A model generated the notes under the pieces. The model did no database searches. It was given only the letters and a program-made list of their open reading frames with translations, and had not been told where the DNA came from. This document shows positions 1-7,367 of a stretch of DNA of 18,020 nt, one piece after another. The translations under genes and the position numbers were made by a program. Position 1 is the stretch's first letter, and each line of letters opens with the position of its first letter. The stretch is from Actinomycetota bacterium. GTDB taxonomy: Bacteria > Actinomycetota > Thermoleophilia > Solirubrobacterales > Solirubrobacteraceae. Where the stretch lies: the NCBI GenBank assembly GCA_009699915.1, contig WLNG01000002.1:1-18020 (forward strand), written 5' to 3'.

Positions 1-1
1 A

Positions 2-43
2 GAGTCCTCGAAGTGTGCCCCCGGGAAGTCCATCACCCGATGA
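2..43 (+). CDS. C-terminal end of the upstream gene, probably penicillin-binding protein 2 (partial)
   Basis: An open frame enters from the left edge and stops at TGA 41-43, giving only 13 residues (ESSKCAPGKSITR). The stop overlaps the ATG at 40 of rodA in an ATGA junction, a common sign of translational coupling. In actinobacterial rod-shape clusters the gene just before rodA is normally the elongation-specific transpeptidase PBP2 (mrdA/pbp2), so that is the best guess. The identity rests on synteny alone, because the visible residues carry no motif. Confidence 0.35.
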   Translation, partial: ESSKCAPGKSITR

Positions 44-1239
44 CCACCCAGCGCTCGACACTCCAACTCTCCGACGCCCCGACCGTCGGCCAGCGCGTGC
101 GTTCGCTGGCGGCCGTCTTCGATCCCGTGCTGCTGGCGGCTGTCCTCGGCCTTGCGGTCTGCTCGCTCGTCGCCGTGAGTCGCGCAACGGTCGACGATGT
201 GACCGGAGACCCCTCCTACTTCTTCAAGCGGCAGCTCATCTACTTCGTCGTCGGCGGGGTGCTCGCCTCGCTCATCTGGCGGCTCGACTATTCGCGCCTG
301 CGCGAGATCCGCCACGTCCTCTACGGCGCGTTGATCGCCTCGATCCTCGCCGTCACGGTCTTCGGCAGCGTCGCGCGCGGCTCGCGCCGCGCGATCGATC
401 TGCCGCTCTTCAGCTTCCAGGCATCCGAGCTCGGGAAGGTCCTGCTCGTCGTCGCCCTTTCGGCCTTCATGACCGATATGGCGCGGCAACTCCAGGATCG
501 CCGGACCACGACGCGCATCATGGTGCTCGCGCTGGTTCCGGCGGGGCTCGTCATGTTGCAGCCGGACCTCGGTTCGGCGCTTGTCTACATCGTCATCGGA
601 CTGGTCACGCTCTTCGTGGCCGGTACACCACTGCGGCATTTCGCCGCGATCGGCGCGGTCGCCACCGTCGCCGTCGTCTTCGCACTCGCTGTGCTGCCGG
701 CGGCCGGAGTGAACGTGCTCCATAGCTATCAGAAGGATCGCCTTACGGCGTTCCTGCACCCATCGGACACCGCCTCCAAGGAGGGCTATCAGCAGAACCA
801 GTCACGCATCGCCATCGGCGCCGGTGAAAAAACCGGCCGCGGCGATCAAGCGTCCCAAACGAAGCTCAACTTCCTCCCCGAGCATCACACGGACTTCGTG
901 TTCGCCGTGGTCGGGGAGCGCTGGGGCTTCATGGGCGCGGCACTGGTCCTCTCGCTCTACGCCTTGCTGATCTGGCGCGGACTGCGCATCCTGACCATGG
1001 CGAAGAACCTGTACGGGGCCCTTGTGGCCGGCGGCATCGTTGCGATGCTGCTCTTCCAGGTCTTCATCAACGCCGGGATGAATGTCGGGATCATGCCCAT
1101 CACGGGCATTCCACTCCCGCTCATGAGCTACGGCGGCTCGTCGATCATCGCGACGATGATCGCGGTCGGGCTCCTGCAGTCGATTTACGCGCAGGGCAGG
1201 GTGGCGGCGGCGTCGAAGGGGCGGGTACTCACCTTCTGA
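40..1239 (+). CDS. rodA: Peptidoglycan glycosyltransferase RodA (SEDS family)
   Basis: RodA is a polytopic membrane enzyme that polymerises lipid II into glycan strands during cell elongation, working with the transpeptidase PBP2. From the ATG at 40 it is 399 residues, the usual RodA size, with about ten hydrophobic segments. SEDS signatures are visible: QASELGK in the first third, LPEHHTDFVFAVVGE with D285 matching the essential periplasmic Asp of RodA, and the C-terminal stretch PLPLMSYGGSS at residues 358-368. A GTG at 13 in the same frame would add nine residues. I prefer ATG 40 because it overlaps the preceding stop as ATGA and has GGGAAG at 23-28 upstream. RodA is preferred over FtsW because the gene lies directly before rng-rplU-rpmA, where rod-cluster genes sit in actinobacteria; FtsW is normally in the division cluster. 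Family assignment is firm, the paralogue choice less so. Confidence 0.9.
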   Translation: MTTQRSTLQLSDAPTVGQRVRSLAAVFDPVLLAAVLGLAVCSLVAVSRATVDDVTGDPSYFFKRQLIYFVVGGVLASLIWRLDYSRLREIRHVLYGALIASILAVTVFGSVARGSRRAIDLPLFSFQASELGKVLLVVALSAFMTDMARQLQDRRTTTRIMVLALVPAGLVMLQPDLGSALVYIVIGLVTLFVAGTPLRHFAAIGAVATVAVVFALAVLPAAGVNVLHSYQKDRLTAFLHPSDTASKEGYQQNQSRIAIGAGEKTGRGDQASQTKLNFLPEHHTDFVFAVVGERWGFMGAALVLSLYALLIWRGLRILTMAKNLYGALVAGGIVAMLLFQVFINAGMNVGIMPITGIPLPLMSYGGSSIIATMIAVGLLQSIYAQGRVAAASKGRVLTF

Positions 1240-1258
1240 GGAAGAGAGAAACCACACC

Positions 1259-3154
1259 GTGAAAAAGCAAGTCATCGTCAGCGTCGATCCGTGGGAGACC
1301 CGGGTCGCACTGCTTGAGAGCGCCGGAACCCCGGGGCAGGCCGCAGGCCGCGGCCGTGCCGGCGGCGGCGCCGTCCCCGACGGATACCGCGTCGCTGAGC
1401 TCTACCTCGAGCGGCGCGGAAGCCGCTCGATCGTCGGAAATATCTACAAGGGCAAGGTCGACAACGTGCTCGACGGTCTCGAGGCCGCGTTCATCGACAT
1501 CGGCCTCGAGAAGAACGGGTTCCTGCACATCGATGAGATCGTCCTTCCGGGCGTCGAGATCGCGCGTCGCGGGCGTGGCGGGGAGGGCGGCAAGCGCATC
1601 TCCGAACTGCTCAAGCCCGGCCAGGAGGTCATCGTCCAGGTCGTCAAGGACCCGCTCAAGTCGAAGGGCGCCCGCGTTTCGATGGATCTCACGATCGCAG
1701 GGCGGTACCTCGTGTATACGCCCACGGGTGAGGGCATCGGCGTTTCCAAGCGCCTTGAGGACAAGGAGCGCGAGCGACTGCGCCGGCAGGTGAAGGGGCT
1801 CGCGCTCGAGGGCGGAGGGGCGATCGTGCGCACCGCCGCCCACGGCGCCGCACGCGCGGATTTCGAGCGTGAACTGCCGTACCTCTTCAAGCTCCACGAG
1901 GTGCTTCAGCAGCGCGCGGCGCAGCAGGAGGCACCATCGCTCGTGTTCCAGGAGGCCGACCTCTCGGTCCGCGTCGTGCGCGACATCTTCAGCGCCGACT
2001 TCGAGCGGGCGGTCGTCGACGACGAGAAGCAGTACCAGCGACTGGTCTCGTTCTTCACCCGGACCGCACCAGAGCTGGTCGATCGCGTCGAGCTGCATCA
2101 GGGCTCGAGCCCGCTCTTCGAGGAGTACGCGGTTGAACAGGTCATCCAGGGGCTGACCTCGGGGCGGGTGGACCTGCCGAGCGGCGGATATCTCATGATC
2201 GACTACGCCGAGGCGCTGACCGTCTTCGACGTGAACTCCGGCTCGTTCGTGGGACGCGGCAAGCAGGCGCGGCTGGAGGACACGATCACCCGGACGAACC
2301 TCGAAGCGGCCGACGAGGTCGTGCGGCAACTGCGGCTGCGGGACATCGGCGGGATCATCGTCATCGACTTCATCGACATGGCGAAGGCGCGCAACCGCGA
2401 CACGGTGATGAAGACGCTCCGGGCGGCCCTCGATCAGGACCGAACGAAGACGTTCACCGCCGAGATCAGCAAGCTCGGCCTCGTCGAGATGACGCGCCAG
2501 AACGTCACGGAGGGCGTGCGCGAGATCATCTCCCGCACCTGCCCGATCTGTGACGGCGACGGCGTCGTCCTCAGCGAGGAGACCGTCGCGATCGAGTTCG
2601 ATCGCCGCCTGCGCGAGCTCGCCTCGCGGGCGCCGCGGTCGACGGAGGCGTTCCTCGTCCAGATGAACCCGGATGTGTCGATCGAGTTCACAGGGCACGG
2701 CGCGCGGATGCTGCACGAGCTCGAGCAGGCGACCGGCAAGCTCTTCCACTTCGAGGGCAGCGAGAGTCTCGCGCTCGATCACTTCGAGGTGGTCATGGAG
2801 GGCGCCGCCGCTGAGGTCTACGAGCGTGCAGTCCCGTTCCAGGTCGGCGAGGAGGTGCTGGTCTCGATCGTCGAGCCGCACATGTACAACGTCGACGATG
2901 CCGTCGCGAAGATCGACGGCTACGTCGTCTCGGTGACCGGAGCCGGAAGGCTTCTCGGTCGCAAGCGGTTGGTGCGGATCGAGGAGGCCGGTCGCAATTC
3001 CGCTCGGGCGGTGCTCGTCGAGGGCCAGGAGGAGCTCGATGACGCTCCCGCGGACGCCGCGAGCGGCGATGTCCTAGACTCAGAACCTCGGCGCCGCGGC
3101 CGCAGGGGCGGACGGCGTCGTTCCGCTGCAGCAGCGGACACCACCACGGAGTAG
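1259..3154 (+). CDS. rng: Ribonuclease E/G
   Basis: Single-strand endoribonuclease for mRNA turnover and rRNA processing. The 631-residue protein starts at GTG 1259, with GAGGAAGAGAG at 1238-1248 upstream. After the typical N-terminus (MKKQVIVSVDPWETRVALLE) comes a Gly/Ala-rich insertion at residues 22-42. An S1 RNA-binding domain follows (IVGNIYKGKVDNVLDGLEAA, FLHIDEI), then the catalytic core. D324 in FDVNSG and D370 in IIVIDFIDM match the metal-binding Asp pair (D303/D346) of E. coli RNase E. CPIC at 428-431 is the zinc-link that holds dimers together. Residues about 525-588 (VGEEVLVSIVE... GYVVSVTGAGRLLG) look like an extra small beta-barrel, possibly TRAM- or S1-like. The tail is Arg-rich (RRRGRRGGRRR, 611-621). 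There is no long E. coli-type degradosome scaffold, so rng and rne are both reasonable symbols. The gene reads into rplU-rpmA, as in other actinobacteria. Confidence 0.93.
   Translation: MKKQVIVSVDPWETRVALLESAGTPGQAAGRGRAGGGAVPDGYRVAELYLERRGSRSIVGNIYKGKVDNVLDGLEAAFIDIGLEKNGFLHIDEIVLPGVEIARRGRGGEGGKRISELLKPGQEVIVQVVKDPLKSKGARVSMDLTIAGRYLVYTPTGEGIGVSKRLEDKERERLRRQVKGLALEGGGAIVRTAAHGAARADFERELPYLFKLHEVLQQRAAQQEAPSLVFQEADLSVRVVRDIFSADFERAVVDDEKQYQRLVSFFTRTAPELVDRVELHQGSSPLFEEYAVEQVIQGLTSGRVDLPSGGYLMIDYAEALTVFDVNSGSFVGRGKQARLEDTITRTNLEAADEVVRQLRLRDIGGIIVIDFIDMAKARNRDTVMKTLRAALDQDRTKTFTAEISKLGLVEMTRQNVTEGVREIISRTCPICDGDGVVLSEETVAIEFDRRLRELASRAPRSTEAFLVQMNPDVSIEFTGHGARMLHELEQATGKLFHFEGSESLALDHFEVVMEGAAAEVYERAVPFQVGEEVLVSIVEPHMYNVDDAVAKIDGYVVSVTGAGRLLGRKRLVRIEEAGRNSARAVLVEGQEELDDAPADAASGDVLDSEPRRRGRRGGRRRSAAAADTTTE
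3075..3080 (+). promoter_or_regulatory. Possible internal -10 box for rplU-rpmA inside rng
   Basis: The bases cTAGACTca fit the cTANNNTcg pattern found before several other genes in this window. Here the box lies in the rng coding sequence about 90 bases before the rplU start. It coincides with codons CTA and TCA (Leu606, Ser608), which look rare against the strong G/C third-position bias of the gene. No convincing -35 element is seen. A start about 6-7 bases downstream would leave an untranslated leader of roughly 85 bases for rplU. Confidence 0.3.
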
Positions 3155-3171
3155 GAACGGACCCTCAGAAG

Positions 3172-3534
3172 ATGTACGCGATCGTGAAGACCGGCGGCAA
3201 GCAGTACCGCGTCGAGAAGGGCAGCACGCTGCTCATCGAGCGGCTGCCCGAGGACGAGGGGGCAACGGTCGCCCTCCAGCCCATCATGTTCCGTTCCGAT
3301 GAGGTCGTTCTCGATGCGGCGGCGCTGGCGAAGGTCAAGGTCGCCGCGACCATCGTCGAGCACATCCGCGGACCGAAGATTCGCGTCTTCAAGTACAAGC
3401 CGAAGAGCGGCTACAAGCGCACGGCGGGCCACCGCCAGGAGCTGACCCGCATCAAGGTGACCGACATTTCGATGGGCGCCGCCAAGGCGGCTGCGAAGAA
3501 GGCCGAGGCGAAGGCCCCGGCAGAGGAGGCGTAG
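3172..3534 (+). CDS. rplU: 50S ribosomal protein L21
   Basis: L21 binds 23S rRNA in the large subunit. The N-terminus [17 protein letters not shown] and the later [23 protein letters not shown] ([10 protein letters not shown] plus flanking residues) are the classic L21 signatures. The core ends near residue 103, followed by an Ala/Lys/Glu tail ([17 protein letters not shown]) that brings it to 120 residues. Such low-complexity tails are common in actinobacterial L21. ATG 3172 begins the conserved N-terminus, so the start is secure, although the upstream bases give only a weak ribosome-binding site. It lies 17 bases after rng and 4 bases before rpmA, forming the usual rng-rplU-rpmA unit. Confidence 0.97.
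   Translation: MYAIVKTGGKQYRVEKGSTLLIERLPEDEGATVALQPIMFRSDEVVLDAAALAKVKVAATIVEHIRGPKIRVFKYKPKSGYKRTAGHRQELTRIKVTDISMGAAKAAAKKAEAKAPAEEA
3523..3529 (+). promoter_or_regulatory. Shine-Dalgarno site for rpmA inside the end of rplU
   Basis: GAGGAGG lies within the last codons of rplU (Glu-Glu-Ala) and ends 9 bases before the rpmA ATG at 3539. It is one of the best ribosome-binding sites in the window and lets rpmA be translated from the shared message. Confidence 0.7.
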
Positions 3535-3538
3535 ATCC

Positions 3539-3799
3539 ATGGCACACAAGAAGGGGCTCGGCTCCTCCCGCAACGGCCGCGACTCGAATCCGAAGATGCT
3601 CGGCGTGAAGGTCTTCGCCGGTGAGCGCGTCACCGGCGGCGAGATCATCGTGCGTCAGCGCGGCACCGTCTTCAAGCCCGGCGACGGCGTCGGGATGGGT
3701 CGCGATCACACGCTCTTCGCGAAGGCCGTCGGCACCGTCGAGTTCACGCGCGGCCGCAAGGGTCGCGTCGTGAACATCCAGCCGGTCGACGCCGCCTGA
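3539..3799 (+). CDS. rpmA: 50S ribosomal protein L27
   Basis: L27 reaches the peptidyl transferase centre with its N-terminal tail and helps place tRNA. The 86-residue protein begins [19 protein letters not shown], the family signature, and continues with [11 protein letters not shown] and MGRDHTLFA. It has no N-terminal extension of the kind that the Prp protease removes in Firmicutes, so the mature N-terminus is formed by Met removal. It starts 4 bases after rplU with a strong Shine-Dalgarno site in the rplU tail. The length fits the family and nothing about the gene is unusual. Confidence 0.97.
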   Translation: MAHKKGLGSSRNGRDSNPKMLGVKVFAGERVTGGEIIVRQRGTVFKPGDGVGMGRDHTLFAKAVGTVEFTRGRKGRVVNIQPVDAA

Positions 3800-3810
3800 C
3801 GCACGCAAGC

Positions 3811-4182
3811 ATGTCGCCGCGCGCTGCCATGGCCGCTCTCCAGGGTGGCCGGGTGCTCGTCGGCGCGGCCTTGGTCGTCGCCCCCTCCAGCGCAGGCGGC
3901 TCGTGGATCGGATCGCCTGCCCGACAGTCCGGCGGGAGGGTCGCGCTGCGCGCACTCGGGGTGCGCGATCTGATGCTGGGGCTGGGCGCGCTGCGCGCCG
4001 CACGCCGCGGTGATGCGGCGGAGGTGATCGCGTGGTCGCTGGGCCTCGCCGCCTGCGATCTCGTGGACGGCATCGCCACCGCCGCAGCTGCGGAGGAGCT
4101 CCCCGGCCGCGGGGGGCCGGTGATGGCGATGGCGTTCGGTGCCGCCGCGGCAGGTGTGGCGATTGCCGCGACGCTGCGCTGA
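3811..4182 (+). CDS. Small predicted membrane protein of unknown function
   Basis: A 123-residue, strongly hydrophobic protein that I do not recognise as a named family. Possible membrane segments lie at about residues 13-25, 49-63, 72-92 and 103-121. Polar residues stand out inside them: R52-D53 in ALGVRDLMLGLG and D83/D86 in ACDLVDG. A GVRD-LGLG type pattern is something I associate with small uncharacterised actinobacterial membrane proteins, but I cannot name the family. The ATG at 3811 is 11 bases after the rpmA stop and no ribosome-binding site or promoter-like box is evident, so it is probably read from the rpmA transcript. Its end lies 6 bases from the end of the convergent dehydrogenase gene. 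Third codon positions are G/C-rich like the neighbours, supporting a real gene. Confidence 0.65.
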   Translation: MSPRAAMAALQGGRVLVGAALVVAPSSAGGSWIGSPARQSGGRVALRALGVRDLMLGLGALRAARRGDAAEVIAWSLGLAACDLVDGIATAAAAEELPGRGGPVMAMAFGAAAAGVAIAATLR

Positions 4183-4188
4183 GTCCGC

Positions 4189-4881
4189 CTAGAGATCCTG
4201 TCCGGTCGGCCGGATGAGGATCTCGCTGACGTCCACGTGCGGCGGCTGCTCGAGCGCGTACATCACCGAGCGGGCGATGTCCTGGTCGCTGAGCGCCATC
4301 TCGGGCGGCTCGGTGAAGAACGGCGTATCGACGAATCCAGGTTCGATCAGGGTGACGCGGACGCCGCTGCCGAGAAGTTCGGTACGCAGCGATCGGCCGA
4401 TTCCGGTGACGGCGAACTTCGTCCCCGAGTAGAGGCTTCCCGTCGGCACCCGGCCGGCGACCGAGCTCATCAGCACGATGTGGCCGCGGCGCTCGCGGAT
4501 CGCACTGAGCGTCGCCCGCACCGTGTACGCGCAGCCGAGGACGTTCGTGAGGACCATCTCCCGCCAGAACTCGGGGCTGTCCGCATCCTCGTCAACGAAG
4601 GTGCGCCGGCCGCCGAAGCCCGCGTTGGCGAAGACCGCGTCGATCTGGCCGAAGTGTTCGATCGCCGCGTCGGCCATACGACGGTTGTCCTCCCAGAGAC
4701 ACACGTCGGCACGTACGGCAAGGGCGCGTTCGTCTCCGCCCAGTTCGGCGGCGAGCGCTTCGAGGCGATCCTGGGAACGCGCAGCGAGGACCAGCCGGTG
4801 GCCTGCAGCGGATGCCGCACGCGCGGTCGCGGCACCGATCCCAGATGAGGCGCCGGTGATGAGAAGGACTGGATCGGACAC
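4189..4881 (-). CDS. Short-chain dehydrogenase/reductase (SDR, classical type)
   Basis: A 230-residue NAD(P)-dependent oxidoreductase of unknown substrate. The Rossmann signature TGASSGIG is at residues 9-16, a basic residue follows beta-2 (AARS, R35), and NAG is at 86-88. N113, S139/S140, Y151 and K155 supply the catalytic tetrad (YSGTK). The Ser-Tyr spacing is 11-12 rather than the more usual 13, so the active-site loop is slightly short. R35 after beta-2 favours NADPH. The start is GTG at 4881, preceded by AGGAG (plus-strand 4888-4892) at 6 bases spacing. It is the only minus-strand protein gene between rodA and holA and, with the small membrane protein, separates rpmA from obg. It diverges from obg across 60 bases. 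Family is certain; substrate and pathway cannot be read from the sequence. Confidence 0.92.
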   Translation of the reverse strand: MSDPVLLITGASSGIGAATARAASAAGHRLVLAARSQDRLEALAAELGGDERALAVRADVCLWEDNRRMADAAIEHFGQIDAVFANAGFGGRRTFVDEDADSPEFWREMVLTNVLGCAYTVRATLSAIRERRGHIVLMSSVAGRVPTGSLYSGTKFAVTGIGRSLRTELLGSGVRVTLIEPGFVDTPFFTEPPEMALSDQDIARSVMYALEQPPHVDVSEILIRPTGQDL

Positions 4882-4941
4882 GGGCTGCTCCTAGGCTGTC
4901 TATGGGATCGGCGGGCCGCAAGCGCGGCGCCGCAAGGACAC

Positions 4942-6234
4942 ATGCTCTACGACAAGGCTCGCATCTTCGTGCAGGGAGGCCGTGGCGGCAACGGCTGCAT
5001 GTCGTTCCGCCGCGAGGCGAAGGTCCCTCGCGGCGGGCCTGACGGCGGCGATGGAGGCCGGGGTGGCGACGTCGTGCTGCTCTGCGACGACTCGCTGCGT
5101 GACCTGCAGACCTTCAAGCGCAAGGCTCATTACAAGGCCGGACGCGCGCGGCACGGCGAGGGCGCGCTGCGCACGGGGGCCGACGGCGATGAGCTTGTCG
5201 TTCGGATCCCGCCTGGGACGCAGGTCCATCTGCCGGACGGCACCGTCCACGATCTTGTCGTCCCGGGCAGGCGCGCGGTCGTCGCGCGCGGCGGGCTGGG
5301 AGGCAGGGGCAACAAGCGCTTCACGACCGCGACGCGTCAGACCCCGCGGTTCTCCGAGCAGGGGCTCGAGGGTGAGGAGTACTGGATCGACCTTCAGCTG
5401 AAGCTGCTCGCCGACGTCGGTCTCGTCGGCCTGCCGAACGCGGGGAAGTCGTCGCTGATCTCGGTCATCACCCGCGCCGCACCGAAGATCGCCGACTACC
5501 CGTTCACCACGCTCGAGCCGGTGCTCGGCGTACTCGACAACGGCGAACGCCAGCTGGTCGTTGCCGACATCCCCGGGCTTATCGAGGGTGCAAGTGAGGG
5601 CGCGGGCCTCGGCCATGACTTCCTCGCTCACGTGGAGCGCACGCGCATCCTCGTCCATGTGCTCGACCTCGCGCCGGTCGACGGCTCCGACCCGCGGGAG
5701 AACCACGCGGTGATCGAGCGTGAGCTTGGCGCTCATGATCAGCGTCTGACGCGGCTCCCGCGGATCCTCGCGCTCTCGAAGTCCGATCTCGTCCCCGCGG
5801 AGCGGGCGCAGGAGGAGGCCCGGGAGTGGCGCGGGCGCCTCGGAGAGGCCGTCTCGGTCGTGGTGACCTCAAGCGCCACGCGCGAGGGCCTTGAGGAGCT
5901 CGCAAAGGCGCTCTTCGAGCGCATCCCCATCGAGGCGCCGCATGATCCGCTGGAGCTTGAGGACGAGGCCGAGCTCGCCGAGCATCGCGTCTTCCGTCCC
6001 GCGGCGGGCCGCTCGTGGCGCGTTGAGCAGCTCGACGACGGTTCGTTCCGCGTCACCGGGGAGCCGGTCGAGCGCCTCTTTGCTCGCTTCGATTTCGAGA
6101 ACGACGAGGCGCTCGCGCACATCGAACGCAGCCTCAAGCGCATGGGGGTCATGCGTGCGCTGGAGGCCGCCGGCTTCGAGCCGGGGGACGACGTCGAGAT
6201 CGCAGGCACAGTCTTCGAGCTCGACCCCTCCTAG
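4942..6234 (+). CDS. obg: GTPase Obg (CgtA)
   Basis: Essential ribosome-associated GTPase linked to 50S assembly and growth control. The 430-residue protein has the three Obg parts. The glycine-rich Obg fold is at about 1-157 (IFVQGGRGGNGCMSFRRE, GGPDGGDGGRGGDV). The GTPase domain has G1 GLPNAGKS at 163-170, the switch YPFTTLEP, G3 DIPG at 209-212, and G4 SKSD at 279-282. The C-terminal OCT domain covers about the last 70 residues (FDFENDEALAHIERSLKRMGV). G4 has Ser where the canonical NKxD has Asn, a point worth noting. ATG 4942 is supported by AAGGA at 4934-4938. The gene leads the conserved obg-proB-proA-nadD-rsfS order and is followed by proB after 24 bases. Confidence 0.96.
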   Translation: MLYDKARIFVQGGRGGNGCMSFRREAKVPRGGPDGGDGGRGGDVVLLCDDSLRDLQTFKRKAHYKAGRARHGEGALRTGADGDELVVRIPPGTQVHLPDGTVHDLVVPGRRAVVARGGLGGRGNKRFTTATRQTPRFSEQGLEGEEYWIDLQLKLLADVGLVGLPNAGKSSLISVITRAAPKIADYPFTTLEPVLGVLDNGERQLVVADIPGLIEGASEGAGLGHDFLAHVERTRILVHVLDLAPVDGSDPRENHAVIERELGAHDQRLTRLPRILALSKSDLVPAERAQEEAREWRGRLGEAVSVVVTSSATREGLEELAKALFERIPIEAPHDPLELEDEAELAEHRVFRPAAGRSWRVEQLDDGSFRVTGEPVERLFARFDFENDEALAHIERSLKRMGVMRALEAAGFEPGDDVEIAGTVFELDPS

Positions 6235-6244
6235 CCCGGGGCTA
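6232..6244. repeat. Inverted repeat TAGCCC-G-GGGCTA across the obg stop codon
   Basis: A perfect 6+1+6 dyad begins at the obg TAG stop and ends on the first two bases of the putative proB -10 box. It could be an operator or a small hairpin (5 base pairs with a CGG loop). It is short enough to occur by chance. Confidence 0.35.
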
Positions 6245-6248
6245 TCGT
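6243..6248 (+). promoter_or_regulatory. Putative -10 box (cTATCGTcc) for proB
   Basis: TATCGT lies 10 bases before the GTG of proB, in the short obg-proB spacer. No Shine-Dalgarno sequence is present, so a transcript starting near 6255 would be almost leaderless. The box overlaps the right arm of the inverted repeat 6232-6244. Confidence 0.4.
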
Positions 6249-6258
6249 CCAACACCCC

Positions 6259-7350
6259 GTGAGCCGTTACGTCGTCAAGCTCGGATCGAACATCGTCGCC
6301 CAGGATTCCGGGGCGCTACGCGAGGACGTCCTCGGCAGGATCTGTGACGAGGTCGCTGCCCGTCATGCGGCGGGCGATGACGTCGTGATCGTGAGTTCCG
6401 GTGCGATCGCGCGCGGCATGGAACTGATGGGGATCGCTGCCCGCCCGCAGGAGATGGCCGATCTCCAGGCCGCGAGCGCGGTCGGACAGGGCGAGCTGCA
6501 CCGGGCCTACGTCACGCGGCTGGGGGCCCATGGCCTGCACACCGCACAGGTGCTGCTGACCTTTCTCGACATCGGACGCCGCGAGCACTACCTCAACGCG
6601 CGCAGGACGCTCGGGCGCCTGCTCGACTGGCGCGTCATCCCGGTCGTCAACGAGAACGACACGACGGCGACCGAGGAGATCACCTTCGGCGACAACGACT
6701 TCCTCGCGGCGCAGGTCGCGATCCTCGTGGGGGCCGATCGGCTCGTCCTGCTGACGAATCAGGACGGGCTCCATGCGGCCGATCCGCGCAACGATCCCTC
6801 GGCTCCGCTCGTGCGCGAGATCACCGATCCCGACCAGCTGGCCGAACTCGAGATCGGGCTCAGCCCGTCCGCGCTGGGCTCGGGCGGCATGCGCTCCAAG
6901 GTCGTCGCAGCCGAGATGGCTACGGCGGCCGGCATCGCCACGACGATCTGCAGCGGCCTGCGCGAGGGGGCGCTGGCACGCGCGCTCGCCGGCGAGGACG
7001 AGGGCACGCGCTTCGCGCCGCATGAGCCGCGCTATTCGTCGTTCGAGCTGTGGCTGCGTTATGCCAAGCCGGCACGCGGGACGCTTACCGTCGATACGGG
7101 CGCAGCCCGTGTCCTGCGTGAGGATGGCGCCTCGCTGCTGCCGGTCGGAATCACGGCGGTCGAAGGAGACTTCCAGCAGGGCGACGCGGTCGAGGTCCAC
7201 GACAGCACGGGCCTGATCGCCAAGGGGATCGTCGGGTACGACGCCGAGACCCTGCGCGTCGTGCTGGGGATGCAGACCAAGCAGGTCCGCGCAGCGGTCC
7301 CTGGGGCTGCCGACGAGGCGATCCATCGCGACCACCTCGTGCTCGCCTGA
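6259..7350 (+). CDS. proB: Glutamate 5-kinase
   Basis: First enzyme of proline synthesis: ATP plus glutamate gives glutamyl-5-phosphate, which is passed to ProA. The 363 residues match the two-domain ProB. The amino-acid kinase domain (1 to about 258) has K7-LGSN, SSGAIARG at 46-53, NENDT at 131-135, GDND at 144-147 and GSGGMRSK at 207-214. A C-terminal PUA domain lies at about 272-345. GTG at 6259 starts the conserved MSRYVVKLGSN; no other start fits. There is no Shine-Dalgarno site, but a TATCGT box sits 10 bases upstream, suggesting its own near-leaderless transcript in addition to read-through from obg. proA follows after 17 bases. Confidence 0.96.
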   Translation: MSRYVVKLGSNIVAQDSGALREDVLGRICDEVAARHAAGDDVVIVSSGAIARGMELMGIAARPQEMADLQAASAVGQGELHRAYVTRLGAHGLHTAQVLLTFLDIGRREHYLNARRTLGRLLDWRVIPVVNENDTTATEEITFGDNDFLAAQVAILVGADRLVLLTNQDGLHAADPRNDPSAPLVREITDPDQLAELEIGLSPSALGSGGMRSKVVAAEMATAAGIATTICSGLREGALARALAGEDEGTRFAPHEPRYSSFELWLRYAKPARGTLTVDTGAARVLREDGASLLPVGITAVEGDFQQGDAVEVHDSTGLIAKGIVGYDAETLRVVLGMQTKQVRAAVPGAADEAIHRDHLVLA

Positions 7351-7355
7351 CGGAC

Positions 7356-7361
7356 TACCCT
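7356..7361 (+). promoter_or_regulatory. Putative -10 box (cTACCCTca) for proA, leaderless spacing
   Basis: TACCCT is followed by exactly six bases (CACGCC) and then the proA ATG at 7368. In actinobacteria a TANNNT box at this distance places the transcription start on or beside the start codon. No Shine-Dalgarno sequence is present in the 17-base spacer. Confidence 0.5.
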
Positions 7362-7367
7362 CACGCC

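Noticed and set aside
1229..2881. Open frame of 550 codons on the minus strand opposite rng
   Set aside because: It is antisense to a clear RNase E/G gene and has no domain-like content. Long antisense frames are expected when third codon positions are almost all G/C.
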